Source of the DNA: CANGTU01 sp046336655
GTDB lineage: Bacteria; Bacteroidota; Bacteroidia; Flavobacteriales_D; Sanyastnellaceae
Direction of reading: 5' to 3'
Assembly (NCBI GenBank): GCA_046336655.1
Contig: JBKDGH010000096.1
Location: 1-37,088, forward strand
Length of the DNA stretch: 37,088 nt
Shown: positions 29,348 to 37,088 of the stretch, one piece after another
Position numbering within the stretch: the stretch's first letter is position 1
Layout of the letters: every line of letters starts with the position of its first letter
Position numbers and translations under genes: made by a program
Notes under the pieces: model-generated
Database searches by the model: none
Told to the model about the DNA's origin: nothing
The model's input: only the letters and a program-made list of their open reading frames with translations

Positions 29348-31849
29348 ATGAGAATCAAAGGCCTTTTTGCACTTATAGCACTTTTAAATATCACCACTTC
29401 CATCGCGCAGATCTATGATCCCGTGAAGTGGCAGCATTCCGTCAATTCCATTTCAGACACCGAGTTTGAAGTCGTTGCCGGGTGCACGATAGAAGCGGGC
29501 TGGCACGTGTACGCACTGAATGCGTCCGACAATCCCGACGCCATCGGGCCCATTTCCACCTCGCTGAAATTTCCGGAAGGCAAGGGATACAAGGCAAAAG
29601 GAAAAACACAACAAGGCAAATACATCACCCATTTCGACCCCAACTTCGAGATGGATCTGAATTACTTCGAGAAGAGCGCACGCTTCAGCCAGAAGTTCAC
29701 ACGCTCTTCGAAGGATGCACTGTCTATCACCGGCGAACTTGAGTTCATGGTGTGCAACGATGAGCGTTGCCTGTTTCCGGAGCCCATGGAATTCACGGTC
29801 GCGCTGCCTGCACTGAGCGGTGGTGCAGCAGAGCCCGCAGAAGCACCCACAGGCGATCCGTCCGGTGAGGCAGCAGCACCTTCAGGAATTCTCGAGCCTG
29901 TGAAATGGAGTCTGGCTGTCACCGACAAAGGCAACGGACAATATGAACTCGCATACACTGCCGTATCAGAAAAAGGATGGCATGTATATTCCCAAACACT
30001 CGAAAGCGATCAGGGACCAGTGCCCACTACCTTCCGCTTCGAGCTTCCGGCGGGAGTTAGCCGGATTGGAGAAGTGAAGGAACCCAGGTCCATCAAGAAG
30101 TACGATCCAAACTTCATGATGAACGTGAACTACTTCGATGGGAAAGCGACGTTCACTCAAACACTCTCCGCTCAAACCCCGCCACAAGAACCGTTTCAGG
30201 TTTCCGCAGAATTCATGTGCTGCAACGACGAAACCTGTCTGCCTCCCAAAGAACTCTTCTGGAAAGTCAATCTGACGGCACTCACCGCAACCACCTTTGA
30301 TCCGGATGCGGAATTAAGCGCCACCGCGCTGGAAAAGGACCCATTCCGCATTGACAAAGCGAATCCGGAGAATCCGATCAGCTGGTGCGGCACTGAAAAA
30401 GAGCAGCTCGGACTGTGGATGATCTTTCTGTTTGGCATCATTGGCGGATTGCTCGCATTGCTCACGCCGTGTGTATTTCCGATGATTCCGCTCACCGTGA
30501 GTTTCTTCACAAAGGGATCAGAAGGCGGCAGCGGAAAGCGCAGGGCAGTGCTTTATGGAGTATTTATTCTGCTCATTTACTTCATCCTTTCACTGCCCTT
30601 TCACCTCTCGAAAAATGTGGATCCGGAAGTGCTGAACAACATCGCCACCAACGTGTGGCTAAACCTCGCCTTCTTCGTGATCTTCATCTTTTTCGCGATC
30701 TCCTTCTTCGGTTATTTTGAAATAACACTTCCCAGCGGGCTCGCAAATAAAGTAGACCAGGGCTCCAACCTCGGAGGAGCGATTGGTATCTTCTTCATGG
30801 CGCTGACCCTTGCGATTGTATCCTTCTCGTGCACCGGACCTATTCTCGGCACGGTGATCGGAAGCATTTACACCACAGATGCGCTTGGAGTTGTGAACTT
30901 CCTCGGCATGGAACTGAGCCTGCCTGCGGCGAAAGTTTCCGCGGCGATGCTCGGTTTCGGATTGTCGCTCGGACTGCCCTTCGGACTCTTCGCTGCGTTT
31001 CCTTCGATGCTGAAAAAACTTCCCAAATCCGGAGGTTGGCTGGAAGATTTCAAGGTGAGTCTGGGCTTTGCAGAAGTCGCACTTGCGTTGAAGTTTTTGT
31101 CACAAGCCGATCTTGTGGAGCAATGGGGCTTCCTCAAGCGCGAAGTATTCTTCGCCATCTGGATTCTGATTTTCGTACTGTGGATCCTTTATCTCGTTGG
31201 GCGGTTCCGCTTCAAGCCCGGACAAGGCAGCAAGAAGATGTCGAAATTCAAGCTCGCCTTCACCATTGCGCTGACCTTATTCACCCTGCGGATACTACCG
31301 GGTGTATTGCCAAAATCAGAATGGAACCGTTTCGCATTCCTGAGCGGATTCCCGCCACCCCGCGATTACTCGCTCTATCCGCATGAAGAAGAATTCCGCA
31401 TTTACCGAGACCTCGCTGAAGCCATGGAAGTGGCCAAGCGGGAAAACAAGCCCGTGTTTGTGGACTTCACCGGATGGGCGTGCGTGAACTGCCGTAAGAT
31501 GGAAGAAAACGTATGGCCCGATGACCGCGTGAAATCGCTGCTTGAAAACGAGTACATCATGGTGTCGCTTTACGTGGATGAAAAAGTGGAGCTCCCGGCC
31601 GAAGCACAATTTGTGTACACCACTGCTGACGGCCGCAACAAGAAAATCAAGACTGTTGGTAGCAAATGGTCCACGCTGCAAACGGAGACCTTCCGCAATA
31701 ACTCACAGCCATTCTATGCGCTGCTCTCACCGGACAGCACCTTGCTCACTCCTACGCGCCAGTATGACACCGACATTGACGCCTACGCCGAATGGCTTCA
31801 GTGCGGCGTGAGTACATTCCGACAGGGGCCAGTTTCACAGGAAAAATAG
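29348..31849 (+). CDS. DsbD-family thiol:disulfide interchange protein with duplicated N-terminal domain
   Basis: 833 residues. Moves electrons from cytoplasmic thioredoxin across the inner membrane to periplasmic thiols. Order: signal peptide (1-20), first DsbD-alpha-like domain with C136-NDER-C141, an Ala/Pro/Gly-rich linker, a second alpha-like domain with C292-NDET-C297, and a transmembrane core of about eight segments (residues ~350-650). The core carries the redox Cys in TPC375VFP and SC495TGP. A C-terminal thioredoxin domain has W-A-C712-VN-C715. All three redox modules are intact. E. coli DsbD has one N-terminal domain; here it is doubled, and both copies keep the GWHVY motif. The gene is probably monocistronic: own promoter upstream, 105 bp to the next gene. 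Partners are not evident from context. Confidence 0.92.
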   Translation: MRIKGLFALIALLNITTSIAQIYDPVKWQHSVNSISDTEFEVVAGCTIEAGWHVYALNASDNPDAIGPISTSLKFPEGKGYKAKGKTQQGKYITHFDPNFEMDLNYFEKSARFSQKFTRSSKDALSITGELEFMVCNDERCLFPEPMEFTVALPALSGGAAEPAEAPTGDPSGEAAAPSGILEPVKWSLAVTDKGNGQYELAYTAVSEKGWHVYSQTLESDQGPVPTTFRFELPAGVSRIGEVKEPRSIKKYDPNFMMNVNYFDGKATFTQTLSAQTPPQEPFQVSAEFMCCNDETCLPPKELFWKVNLTALTATTFDPDAELSATALEKDPFRIDKANPENPISWCGTEKEQLGLWMIFLFGIIGGLLALLTPCVFPMIPLTVSFFTKGSEGGSGKRRAVLYGVFILLIYFILSLPFHLSKNVDPEVLNNIATNVWLNLAFFVIFIFFAISFFGYFEITLPSGLANKVDQGSNLGGAIGIFFMALTLAIVSFSCTGPILGTVIGSIYTTDALGVVNFLGMELSLPAAKVSAAMLGFGLSLGLPFGLFAAFPSMLKKLPKSGGWLEDFKVSLGFAEVALALKFLSQADLVEQWGFLKREVFFAIWILIFVLWILYLVGRFRFKPGQGSKKMSKFKLAFTIALTLFTLRILPGVLPKSEWNRFAFLSGFPPPRDYSLYPHEEEFRIYRDLAEAMEVAKRENKPVFVDFTGWACVNCRKMEENVWPDDRVKSLLENEYIMVSLYVDEKVELPAEAQFVYTTADGRNKKIKTVGSKWSTLQTETFRNNSQPFYALLSPDSTLLTPTRQYDTDIDAYAEWLQCGVSTFRQGPVSQEK

Positions 31850-31954
31850 AAACCCGCGGCAGCCGTTGACCGTTTAGTTCAAGGGACGCTGTTAGGAAAG
31901 CATAAAAGCAGTTGCCTGACCGGCCCGATTTTCTCTTTTCTTCGCTAACGAAAC

Positions 31955-34438
31955 ATGGCCATGCCGCTCAACCGCCTGCTTCTTTGTGTCATGATGTGCC
32001 TGCCCCTCATCGGGTTGGCGCAGAAAACTGTTGTGTACGGCACAGTCACTGATGCGGATTCCAAAGAACCCATGCCTTATGCCCTGGTGTTTTTCGTGAA
32101 CACGAAGACGGGCACCACCACCGATGAGTTCGGAAAATACCGGATTGAAACCTATTACAGCAGCGACTCCCTGCGCTGCCAGGCGGTAGGCTACGCACCA
32201 GTGACACGAAAAATCAAACAGGGCTCTTCGATGCAGGTGGACTTTGCCCTGCGCTCCAGCACGACGCTCGAAACCGTGGTCATCAAGCCCAAGGAAGGCA
32301 AGAACCCCGCGATCGAGCTGATGAAGAAGGTGCTCAACAACAAGAAGATCAACAACCGGGAAAAGCTCGATGCCTACCAATACGAAGCGTACAACAAGGT
32401 AGAATTCGACCTCAACAACATCACAGAAGAATTTCAAAAACGCAAAATCTTCAAGCCGTTTGAATTTATTTTCGAGGGAGTCGATACGTCCGAAACGAAG
32501 CCGTATCTCCCGGTCTTCATGACCGAATCGCTCTCAGAGTTCTGCTTCAAGCGCGAACCCAAGACGTCGAAGGAAGTCATCAAAGCCACCAAGGTCAGCG
32601 GCGTGCAGAATGAGAGTATCAATCAGTTTCTGGGCGACATGTACCAGAACGTGAATATCTACGACAATGAAATCGTGATATTCAACAAGAGCTTTACGAG
32701 TCCGATTTCTGCGTACGCGTTGGGATTCTATGACTACGGGCTAGTAGACAGCGCCTACATTGACAACAAGTGGTGCTATCTCCTGCAGTTCTTCCCGCGC
32801 CGCAAGCAGGAGCTCCTGTTCTTCGGGGAAATGTGGGTGAACGACACCACCTACGCGATTAAGAGTGTCACTGCTACCATTGCCGAGGACGCCAACATCA
32901 ACTGGATTAAGAATTTTCAGGTCAAGCAGGAGTATAACGAAGTAGAGCGCGAAGTATGGATGCTCACGCGCGACGAGCTCTTGATTGACTTTAATGTGTC
33001 CGATAAAAAGATGGGCGTCTATGGCCGCAAGACATCCACCTACAAGGACTTTGTAATCAACACCCCGCGCGAACCGGGCTTCTATGGCGGAGTGTCTGAC
33101 ATCATAGTGCAGGAAGATGCTGCGCACAAGGACGACGCCTTCTGGAATCAATCGCGGCACATTCAGCTCACTGATAATGAACTGCGCATTTACCACATGG
33201 TAGATACGCTGAAGAGCTTGCCGCAGTTCAAGACCGTGGCCAACATCATCACGCTGTTCGTATCGGGATACAAAGTGGTCGGTAATTTTGAGTTCGGGCC
33301 CTATTACACTTTTTACAGCTTCAATCCGATTGAAGGCAACCGCGTGCGTTTTGGAGGGCGCACAAGCAACAAATTCAGCAAACGGCTGATGCTTGACGGC
33401 TATGCTGCATATGGCTTCCGCGACGAGCGCTTCAAGTATGGCGGAGGATTCATTTACATGCTCAATAAAAATCCGCGCATGGCGATTGCAGCCAGTGCCA
33501 AGCGCGACATGGAGCAGCTCGGACAGTCAGAAGGTGCGTTCCGGGAAGACAACGTACTCTCGTCCGTATTCCGAAGAAACCCTGCGAACAAACTCACGGA
33601 TGTCACGGAGCTGACCGGCTACTTCGAGCGCGAATGGCTCTATGGATTTTCCAACAAAATCATTTTCACGCACCGTTTGCTTCGTCCGGCCGGCGACCGC
33701 TACAGGTATGTCCGTTTTGAACCGCAATTCGAAGACCAGCAGGAAGTGCGCGCGCTCATCACGTCAGAAGTGACACTGTATACCCGTTTTGCCTACAAGG
33801 AAAAATTTGTCTACGGTCAGTTTGAGCGCGTGAGCCTCGGCACGAAATACCCTACCGTTGAGGTGTCGTACAGTGTAGCGACACCCGGAGTGCTTGGCGC
33901 AGAATTCAATTACCAGAGGCTCGTGGGACGCGTATCTGACAAGGTGCGTTTCGGGCCATTTGGTTATGCCAATATCACCGCAGAAGGAGGCCAGATTTTT
34001 GGCAACCTGCCCTATCCGATGCTGATGATGCACCAGGGCAATGAAACCTTCTTTTACGATGAAGCATCGTACAACACGATGAACTTCTTTGAATTCGTGA
34101 GCGACCGCTGGGCGAGTCTATGGGTCTCTTACCATGCAGAGGGATTGTTGCTGAACAAGATTCCGCTCATGCGCCGGTTGAAATGGCGTGAAGTAGTGAG
34201 TGCAAAAGCGTTGATTGGCGATTATGACATCAGGAACGACGAAGTCCTTTCACGCGACTTTGATTACGATGGAATCGCCGATATTTACACGCTCACCAAG
34301 CCCTATGTAGAAGCTGCGGTGGGCATTGAAAACATATTCAAAGTGCTGCGGATCGACGCGCTTTATCGCTTGTCGTACCTCGACAATCCGAACATTGTGC
34401 GCTTCGGATTCCGGGCCAAATTGCAGGTAGATTTCTAA
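31955..34438 (+). CDS. DUF5686/carboxypeptidase-regulatory-like outer-membrane protein
   Basis: 827 residues. A signal peptide (LLLCVMMCLPLIGLAQ) is followed by a carboxypeptidase-regulatory-like beta-sandwich at about 25-110 (VYGTVTDADSKEPMPYALV, TTDEFGKYRIE). The rest matches DUF5686: AIELMKKVLNNKKINN, YEAYNKVEFDLNNI, a central FGEMWVNDTTYAI segment, then a barrel-like half rich in aromatic strands ending in FRAKLQVDF. The final Phe fits outer-membrane insertion. The function of DUF5686 is unknown. The start may be ATG 31955 or 31961. A weak TTTCTTCG box (31937-31944) lies 10 nt before the ATG. lptB follows after 10 bp, a tight pairing that may link the protein to envelope biogenesis. Confidence 0.9.
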   Translation: MAMPLNRLLLCVMMCLPLIGLAQKTVVYGTVTDADSKEPMPYALVFFVNTKTGTTTDEFGKYRIETYYSSDSLRCQAVGYAPVTRKIKQGSSMQVDFALRSSTTLETVVIKPKEGKNPAIELMKKVLNNKKINNREKLDAYQYEAYNKVEFDLNNITEEFQKRKIFKPFEFIFEGVDTSETKPYLPVFMTESLSEFCFKREPKTSKEVIKATKVSGVQNESINQFLGDMYQNVNIYDNEIVIFNKSFTSPISAYALGFYDYGLVDSAYIDNKWCYLLQFFPRRKQELLFFGEMWVNDTTYAIKSVTATIAEDANINWIKNFQVKQEYNEVEREVWMLTRDELLIDFNVSDKKMGVYGRKTSTYKDFVINTPREPGFYGGVSDIIVQEDAAHKDDAFWNQSRHIQLTDNELRIYHMVDTLKSLPQFKTVANIITLFVSGYKVVGNFEFGPYYTFYSFNPIEGNRVRFGGRTSNKFSKRLMLDGYAAYGFRDERFKYGGGFIYMLNKNPRMAIAASAKRDMEQLGQSEGAFREDNVLSSVFRRNPANKLTDVTELTGYFEREWLYGFSNKIIFTHRLLRPAGDRYRYVRFEPQFEDQQEVRALITSEVTLYTRFAYKEKFVYGQFERVSLGTKYPTVEVSYSVATPGVLGAEFNYQRLVGRVSDKVRFGPFGYANITAEGGQIFGNLPYPMLMMHQGNETFFYDEASYNTMNFFEFVSDRWASLWVSYHAEGLLLNKIPLMRRLKWREVVSAKALIGDYDIRNDEVLSRDFDYDGIADIYTLTKPYVEAAVGIENIFKVLRIDALYRLSYLDNPNIVRFGFRAKLQVDF

Positions 34439-34448
34439 CCATTCATCT

Positions 34449-35189
34449 ATGATTCTTTCCGCCCGAAACATTGTAAGACGCTACGGAAAACGCACTGTCG
34501 TGAAGGGCGTTTCGTTTGAGGTCAATCAGGGCGAAATCGTGGGATTACTGGGGCCGAACGGCGCAGGGAAAACCACCAGCTTCTATATGGTCGTCGGGTT
34601 GGTAAAACCGAATGACGGTTCGGTATTGCTCGATGAAACCGACATCACCCATGAGCCCATGTACAGAAGGGCGCAACTCGGAGTTGGATATCTGCCACAA
34701 GAGCCGTCAGTGTTTCGCACCCTATCCGTAGAAGACAATATCAAGGCTGTGCTGGAGATGACGAAACTCTCCAAGGCTGATCAGAAGGCCAAGCTGGAAG
34801 AGTTGCTGGATGAATTCGGACTTTCGCACAAGCGGACATACATCGGCAATCACCTCAGCGGTGGCGAGCGACGCAGAACAGAGATTGCACGGGCGCTGGC
34901 CACGGATCCCAAGTTCATTCTGCTCGACGAGCCCTTTGCCGGTGTGGATCCGATTGCCGTAGAAGACATACAGAAAATCGTGTGGCAATTGAAAAAGCGC
35001 AACATCGGCGTATTGATCACCGACCACAACGTGCAGGAAACGCTGAGCATTACCGACAGGGCATATCTGCTCTACGACGGCAGCATCCTCAAATCAGGCA
35101 CCGCAGAAGAACTCGCCGCGGACGAGCAGGTGAGGAAGGTGTATCTCGGGCAGAACTTTGAGCTGAAGAAGCAGCGGATAGGTGATTGA
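34449..35189 (+). CDS. lptB: LPS export ABC transporter ATP-binding protein
   Basis: 246 residues. The cytoplasmic ATPase of the Lpt machine that extracts LPS from the inner membrane. Walker A G35-PNGAGKTT, Q-loop YLPQEPSVFR, signature LSGGERRR near residue 136, Walker B FILLDEPFAGVDP and the H-loop ITDHN are all present. The sequence of the signature region and the N-terminal RNIVRRYGKRTVVKGVSFEV match LptB rather than the LivF/LivG branch. It begins 10 bp after the DUF5686 gene, with no promoter in between, so they are co-transcribed. No terminator hairpin with a T-run is seen in the following 210 bp. Confidence 0.95.
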   Translation: MILSARNIVRRYGKRTVVKGVSFEVNQGEIVGLLGPNGAGKTTSFYMVVGLVKPNDGSVLLDETDITHEPMYRRAQLGVGYLPQEPSVFRTLSVEDNIKAVLEMTKLSKADQKAKLEELLDEFGLSHKRTYIGNHLSGGERRRTEIARALATDPKFILLDEPFAGVDPIAVEDIQKIVWQLKKRNIGVLITDHNVQETLSITDRAYLLYDGSILKSGTAEELAADEQVRKVYLGQNFELKKQRIGD

Positions 35190-35341
35190 GGGGGTTATCG
35201 GTAATGTGGAAATTCCGGCTAAAGTGACCATCTGATTCAACCCAACACAACGCTTCCTTCAGGCATCCTGATCCACCGATTCACATTCGCGGACGGGTCA
35301 GTCAAGTCTATAACGACTATAAAGTAAAAAATTCATTTGAC

Positions 35342-35379
35342 AGCATGGGCAGAATGAGTATATTCGTTCTGCTCATGCT
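35342..35379 (+). other. 38-nt perfect RNA hairpin upstream of the SBBP gene
   Basis: The 38 bp form a full inverted repeat in which 16 of 19 base pairs are Watson-Crick. The three exceptions (positions 7/32, 14/25 and 17/22 of the element) are all G-T, i.e. G-U wobbles in plus-strand RNA. The minus-strand RNA would have A-C mismatches instead. A TTCATTTG box (35332-35339, 7 of 8 to TAnnTTTG) ends 2 bp before it, so the hairpin may sit at the very 5' end of the transcript, 21 nt before the ATG. No T-run follows, so a terminator is unlikely. The rest of 35190-35341 shows nothing recognisable. Confidence 0.65.
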
Positions 35380-35400
35380 CGTTGAATTTAATCGTTCGTT

Positions 35401-37083
35401 ATGATCCGAATAGCCTTGGTTTCGATTGCTCTGGCGTTTCATTCCTCCACCCACTCACAATTGCTCGTGGAGACTGCCACTTACTTCGGAGGAGTGCAGG
35501 CTGAGGCTGCGGCGCAGATGGTCGTGGGCAATAGTGGAAATCTCTTTATCGGAGGCAATACCGCCAGTGCAAATGGACTAGCAACTTCTAATGCATTTCA
35601 GGAGGTCTTCGGTGGCAATTATGATCTTCTGATATCCAAATGGTCTCCCGAACCTTCTCTGATGTGGTCAACCTACTATGGAGGTCCGGCTCATGATGTT
35701 ACGCGTGCTATTGCTATCGATGACTTGGAAAACATTTACATTGCAGTGCAGGCTGGTTCAGCAAACGGCCTTGCCTCTCCGGATGCATTTCAAGTCTCTG
35801 GAATACCCGGTCCTAATAGCCTAATTGCCAAATTCGACGCCAGCGGAAACAGGACATGGGCTACGTACTTTTCTGGCAATACAGCCTGCGCCATTCTCGA
35901 TGTCCGTGTTGTTGATGATTCGTCTATCATCATAGCAGGGTCGACAGAGGCCACAAGTGGACTCGCTACAAACGAAGCTTTTCTTTCACAAAATCAGGGC
36001 GGACAGGATCTCTTTCTTGCGAGGTTTGGTGCTGATGGTCTGCTCCAATGGTGCACCTATCTGGGTGGTTCAGGCACAGATGCAAATGGTAGGGTCTTGA
36101 TCTCTGATGGATTTATCTATTTAATAGGCACAACCAACTCTGACGGTGTCTCTTATAACGCAACCGATGGGAGCACTACCTATGGTGAGAATGATCTGCT
36201 CATCGCAAAATTCGATCTTCAGGGAACCCCTATAAAAATCCGCTACTTCGGAGGTCCCGCTAATGAAGTTGCACAACGCGGAATTGCAGCCACTTCGAGT
36301 GGAATCGCTGTTTCAGGGCGGACATATAGCACTTCCGGAATCGCCATCGGTCCGTCATCTATACACCAGTCTTTACCCAGCTTGAATACTGAGCAAGATG
36401 GAGATCTTTTTATTGCTCACTTCGATTTTGACCTCAACCTTCAATGGGCCACTTACTGGGGAGGATCTGAATTTGAAGAATTGCTTGGCCTGGACACCGA
36501 CAACAATGGAAATATCTACTTCTGCGGATACACTTCCAGCCCTGAAATAGCTTCTCCCGAAGTACCCCAAACTACCATTATTGGTCCGGACGATGCCTTT
36601 TTCGCATGTTTACGCCCAGACGGATCAGAGGCATTTTCTACCTATTTCGGAGGTGTTTCCCCGAATGAACACTTCGCCGACCTCAAGGTCAGCAGTGGAG
36701 TCGCCCACTGCGTTGGAAGGACAGCTTCACCGGGACTCGCCACCCCCGGTGCCTATCAACAGGCGCCCGCGGGAGCCGCTGACATCATCTACGTGCGTTA
36801 CCAGTTGCCCGTGGGTATTCGGGAAAACACCTCGAATGAACCTTCGGTGCGCATGCATCCCAATCCGGCTGCGCACTCCACCCTGGTGCAATGGCCGCCG
36901 CACTGGGAGGTGCACACGCTGGTGCTCACCGACCTCTCCGGCCGGCAAATAGCCGCCTTTCCGTTGCCACGGCAGCTCTGGGCCACCTACCTCGATCTCC
37001 AATCACTCGCTCCAGGAATCTATGGCGTGCACCTCCTCACACCGCAGGGCGCACACTTCGGCGGGCGAATCGTGAAAGAGTAG
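35401..37083 (+). CDS. Secreted seven-repeat SBBP beta-propeller protein with T9SS sorting domain
   Basis: 560 residues. Signal peptide 1-19 (IALVSIALAFHSSTHS). Seven repeats of the SBBP type follow, each anchored by a (T/R)Y-x-x-G strand: TYFGG, TYYGG, TYFSG, TYLGG, RYFGG, TYWGG and TYFGG. They alternate with GLATxxAFQ-like loops and 'DLFIAHFD'-like strands, enough for one complete seven-bladed propeller. Residues about 475-560 (MHPNPAAHSTLVQWP, SLAPGIYGVHLL) are a type A T9SS sorting domain, so the protein is exported and probably surface-anchored. The ligand is unknown. The propeller part is about 40-48% GC in sampled 60-base lines, but from about 36700 to the end it is 62-72%, a sharp compositional break. 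Confidence 0.92.
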   Translation: MIRIALVSIALAFHSSTHSQLLVETATYFGGVQAEAAAQMVVGNSGNLFIGGNTASANGLATSNAFQEVFGGNYDLLISKWSPEPSLMWSTYYGGPAHDVTRAIAIDDLENIYIAVQAGSANGLASPDAFQVSGIPGPNSLIAKFDASGNRTWATYFSGNTACAILDVRVVDDSSIIIAGSTEATSGLATNEAFLSQNQGGQDLFLARFGADGLLQWCTYLGGSGTDANGRVLISDGFIYLIGTTNSDGVSYNATDGSTTYGENDLLIAKFDLQGTPIKIRYFGGPANEVAQRGIAATSSGIAVSGRTYSTSGIAIGPSSIHQSLPSLNTEQDGDLFIAHFDFDLNLQWATYWGGSEFEELLGLDTDNNGNIYFCGYTSSPEIASPEVPQTTIIGPDDAFFACLRPDGSEAFSTYFGGVSPNEHFADLKVSSGVAHCVGRTASPGLATPGAYQQAPAGAADIIYVRYQLPVGIRENTSNEPSVRMHPNPAAHSTLVQWPPHWEVHTLVLTDLSGRQIAAFPLPRQLWATYLDLQSLAPGIYGVHLLTPQGAHFGGRIVKE

Positions 37084-37088
37084 GGTGA

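Overview
The window is chromosomal DNA of a moderately GC-rich member of the Bacteroidota, most likely of the Flavobacteriales or a relative. The evidence is the gene content: type IX secretion (T9SS) C-terminal sorting domains on secreted proteins, a DUF5686/carboxypeptidase-regulatory outer-membrane protein, a single-chain eukaryotic-type glycyl-tRNA synthetase, a GxxExxY protein, giant beta-strand-repeat surface proteins, and TAnnTTTG-type promoter elements. Shine-Dalgarno sequences are largely absent. No rRNA, tRNA, CRISPR array, transposase or prophage gene was seen.

Region 1 (1-12200, minus strand). One open frame of about 3970 codons fills the first 11.9 kb and runs off the left edge. 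It encodes a giant secreted surface protein: signal peptide, N-terminal beta-rich domain, autotransporter-type beta-strand repeats, tandem ~59-residue repeats, three copies of a large 'WPIG...RYW' module, Ig-like repeats, and two MopE-type metal-binding repeats at the truncated end. Its 290-bp upstream region holds a promoter-like element, a 21-bp-spaced direct repeat and a small leader hairpin.

Region 2 (12201-16848, minus strand). Housekeeping genes: pgk, a GxxExxY gene enclosed by a 57-bp inverted repeat, glyS, and a Na/Pi-cotransporter-family protein. The inverted-repeat/GxxExxY unit is wedged exactly between the glyS stop codon and the pgk promoter region, and is the most unusual object in the window.

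Region 3 (16849-20381). A LysR-type regulator is divergent from isocitrate dehydrogenase. The latter is followed by a small coiled-coil protein and a DUF6671-like zinc-ribbon protein in an apparent operon.

Region 4 (20417-26204). A small secreted lipocalin-like protein is divergent from a small outer-membrane beta-barrel-like protein. Then come an M43 (cytophagalysin/pappalysin-type) metalloprotease with a T9SS sorting domain and, convergent to it, the transcription-repair coupling factor Mfd.

Region 5 (26431-37088, plus strand). pabB-like aminodeoxychorismate synthase and tilS; a DsbD-family thiol:disulfide interchange protein with a duplicated N-terminal domain; a DUF5686 outer-membrane protein with lptB directly behind it; and a seven-repeat SBBP propeller protein with a sorting domain, preceded by a long perfect RNA hairpin.

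Coordinates of CDSs are exact from reading the sequence. Domain boundaries are approximate, family names come from motif recognition without database searches, and all promoter calls are pattern matches only.
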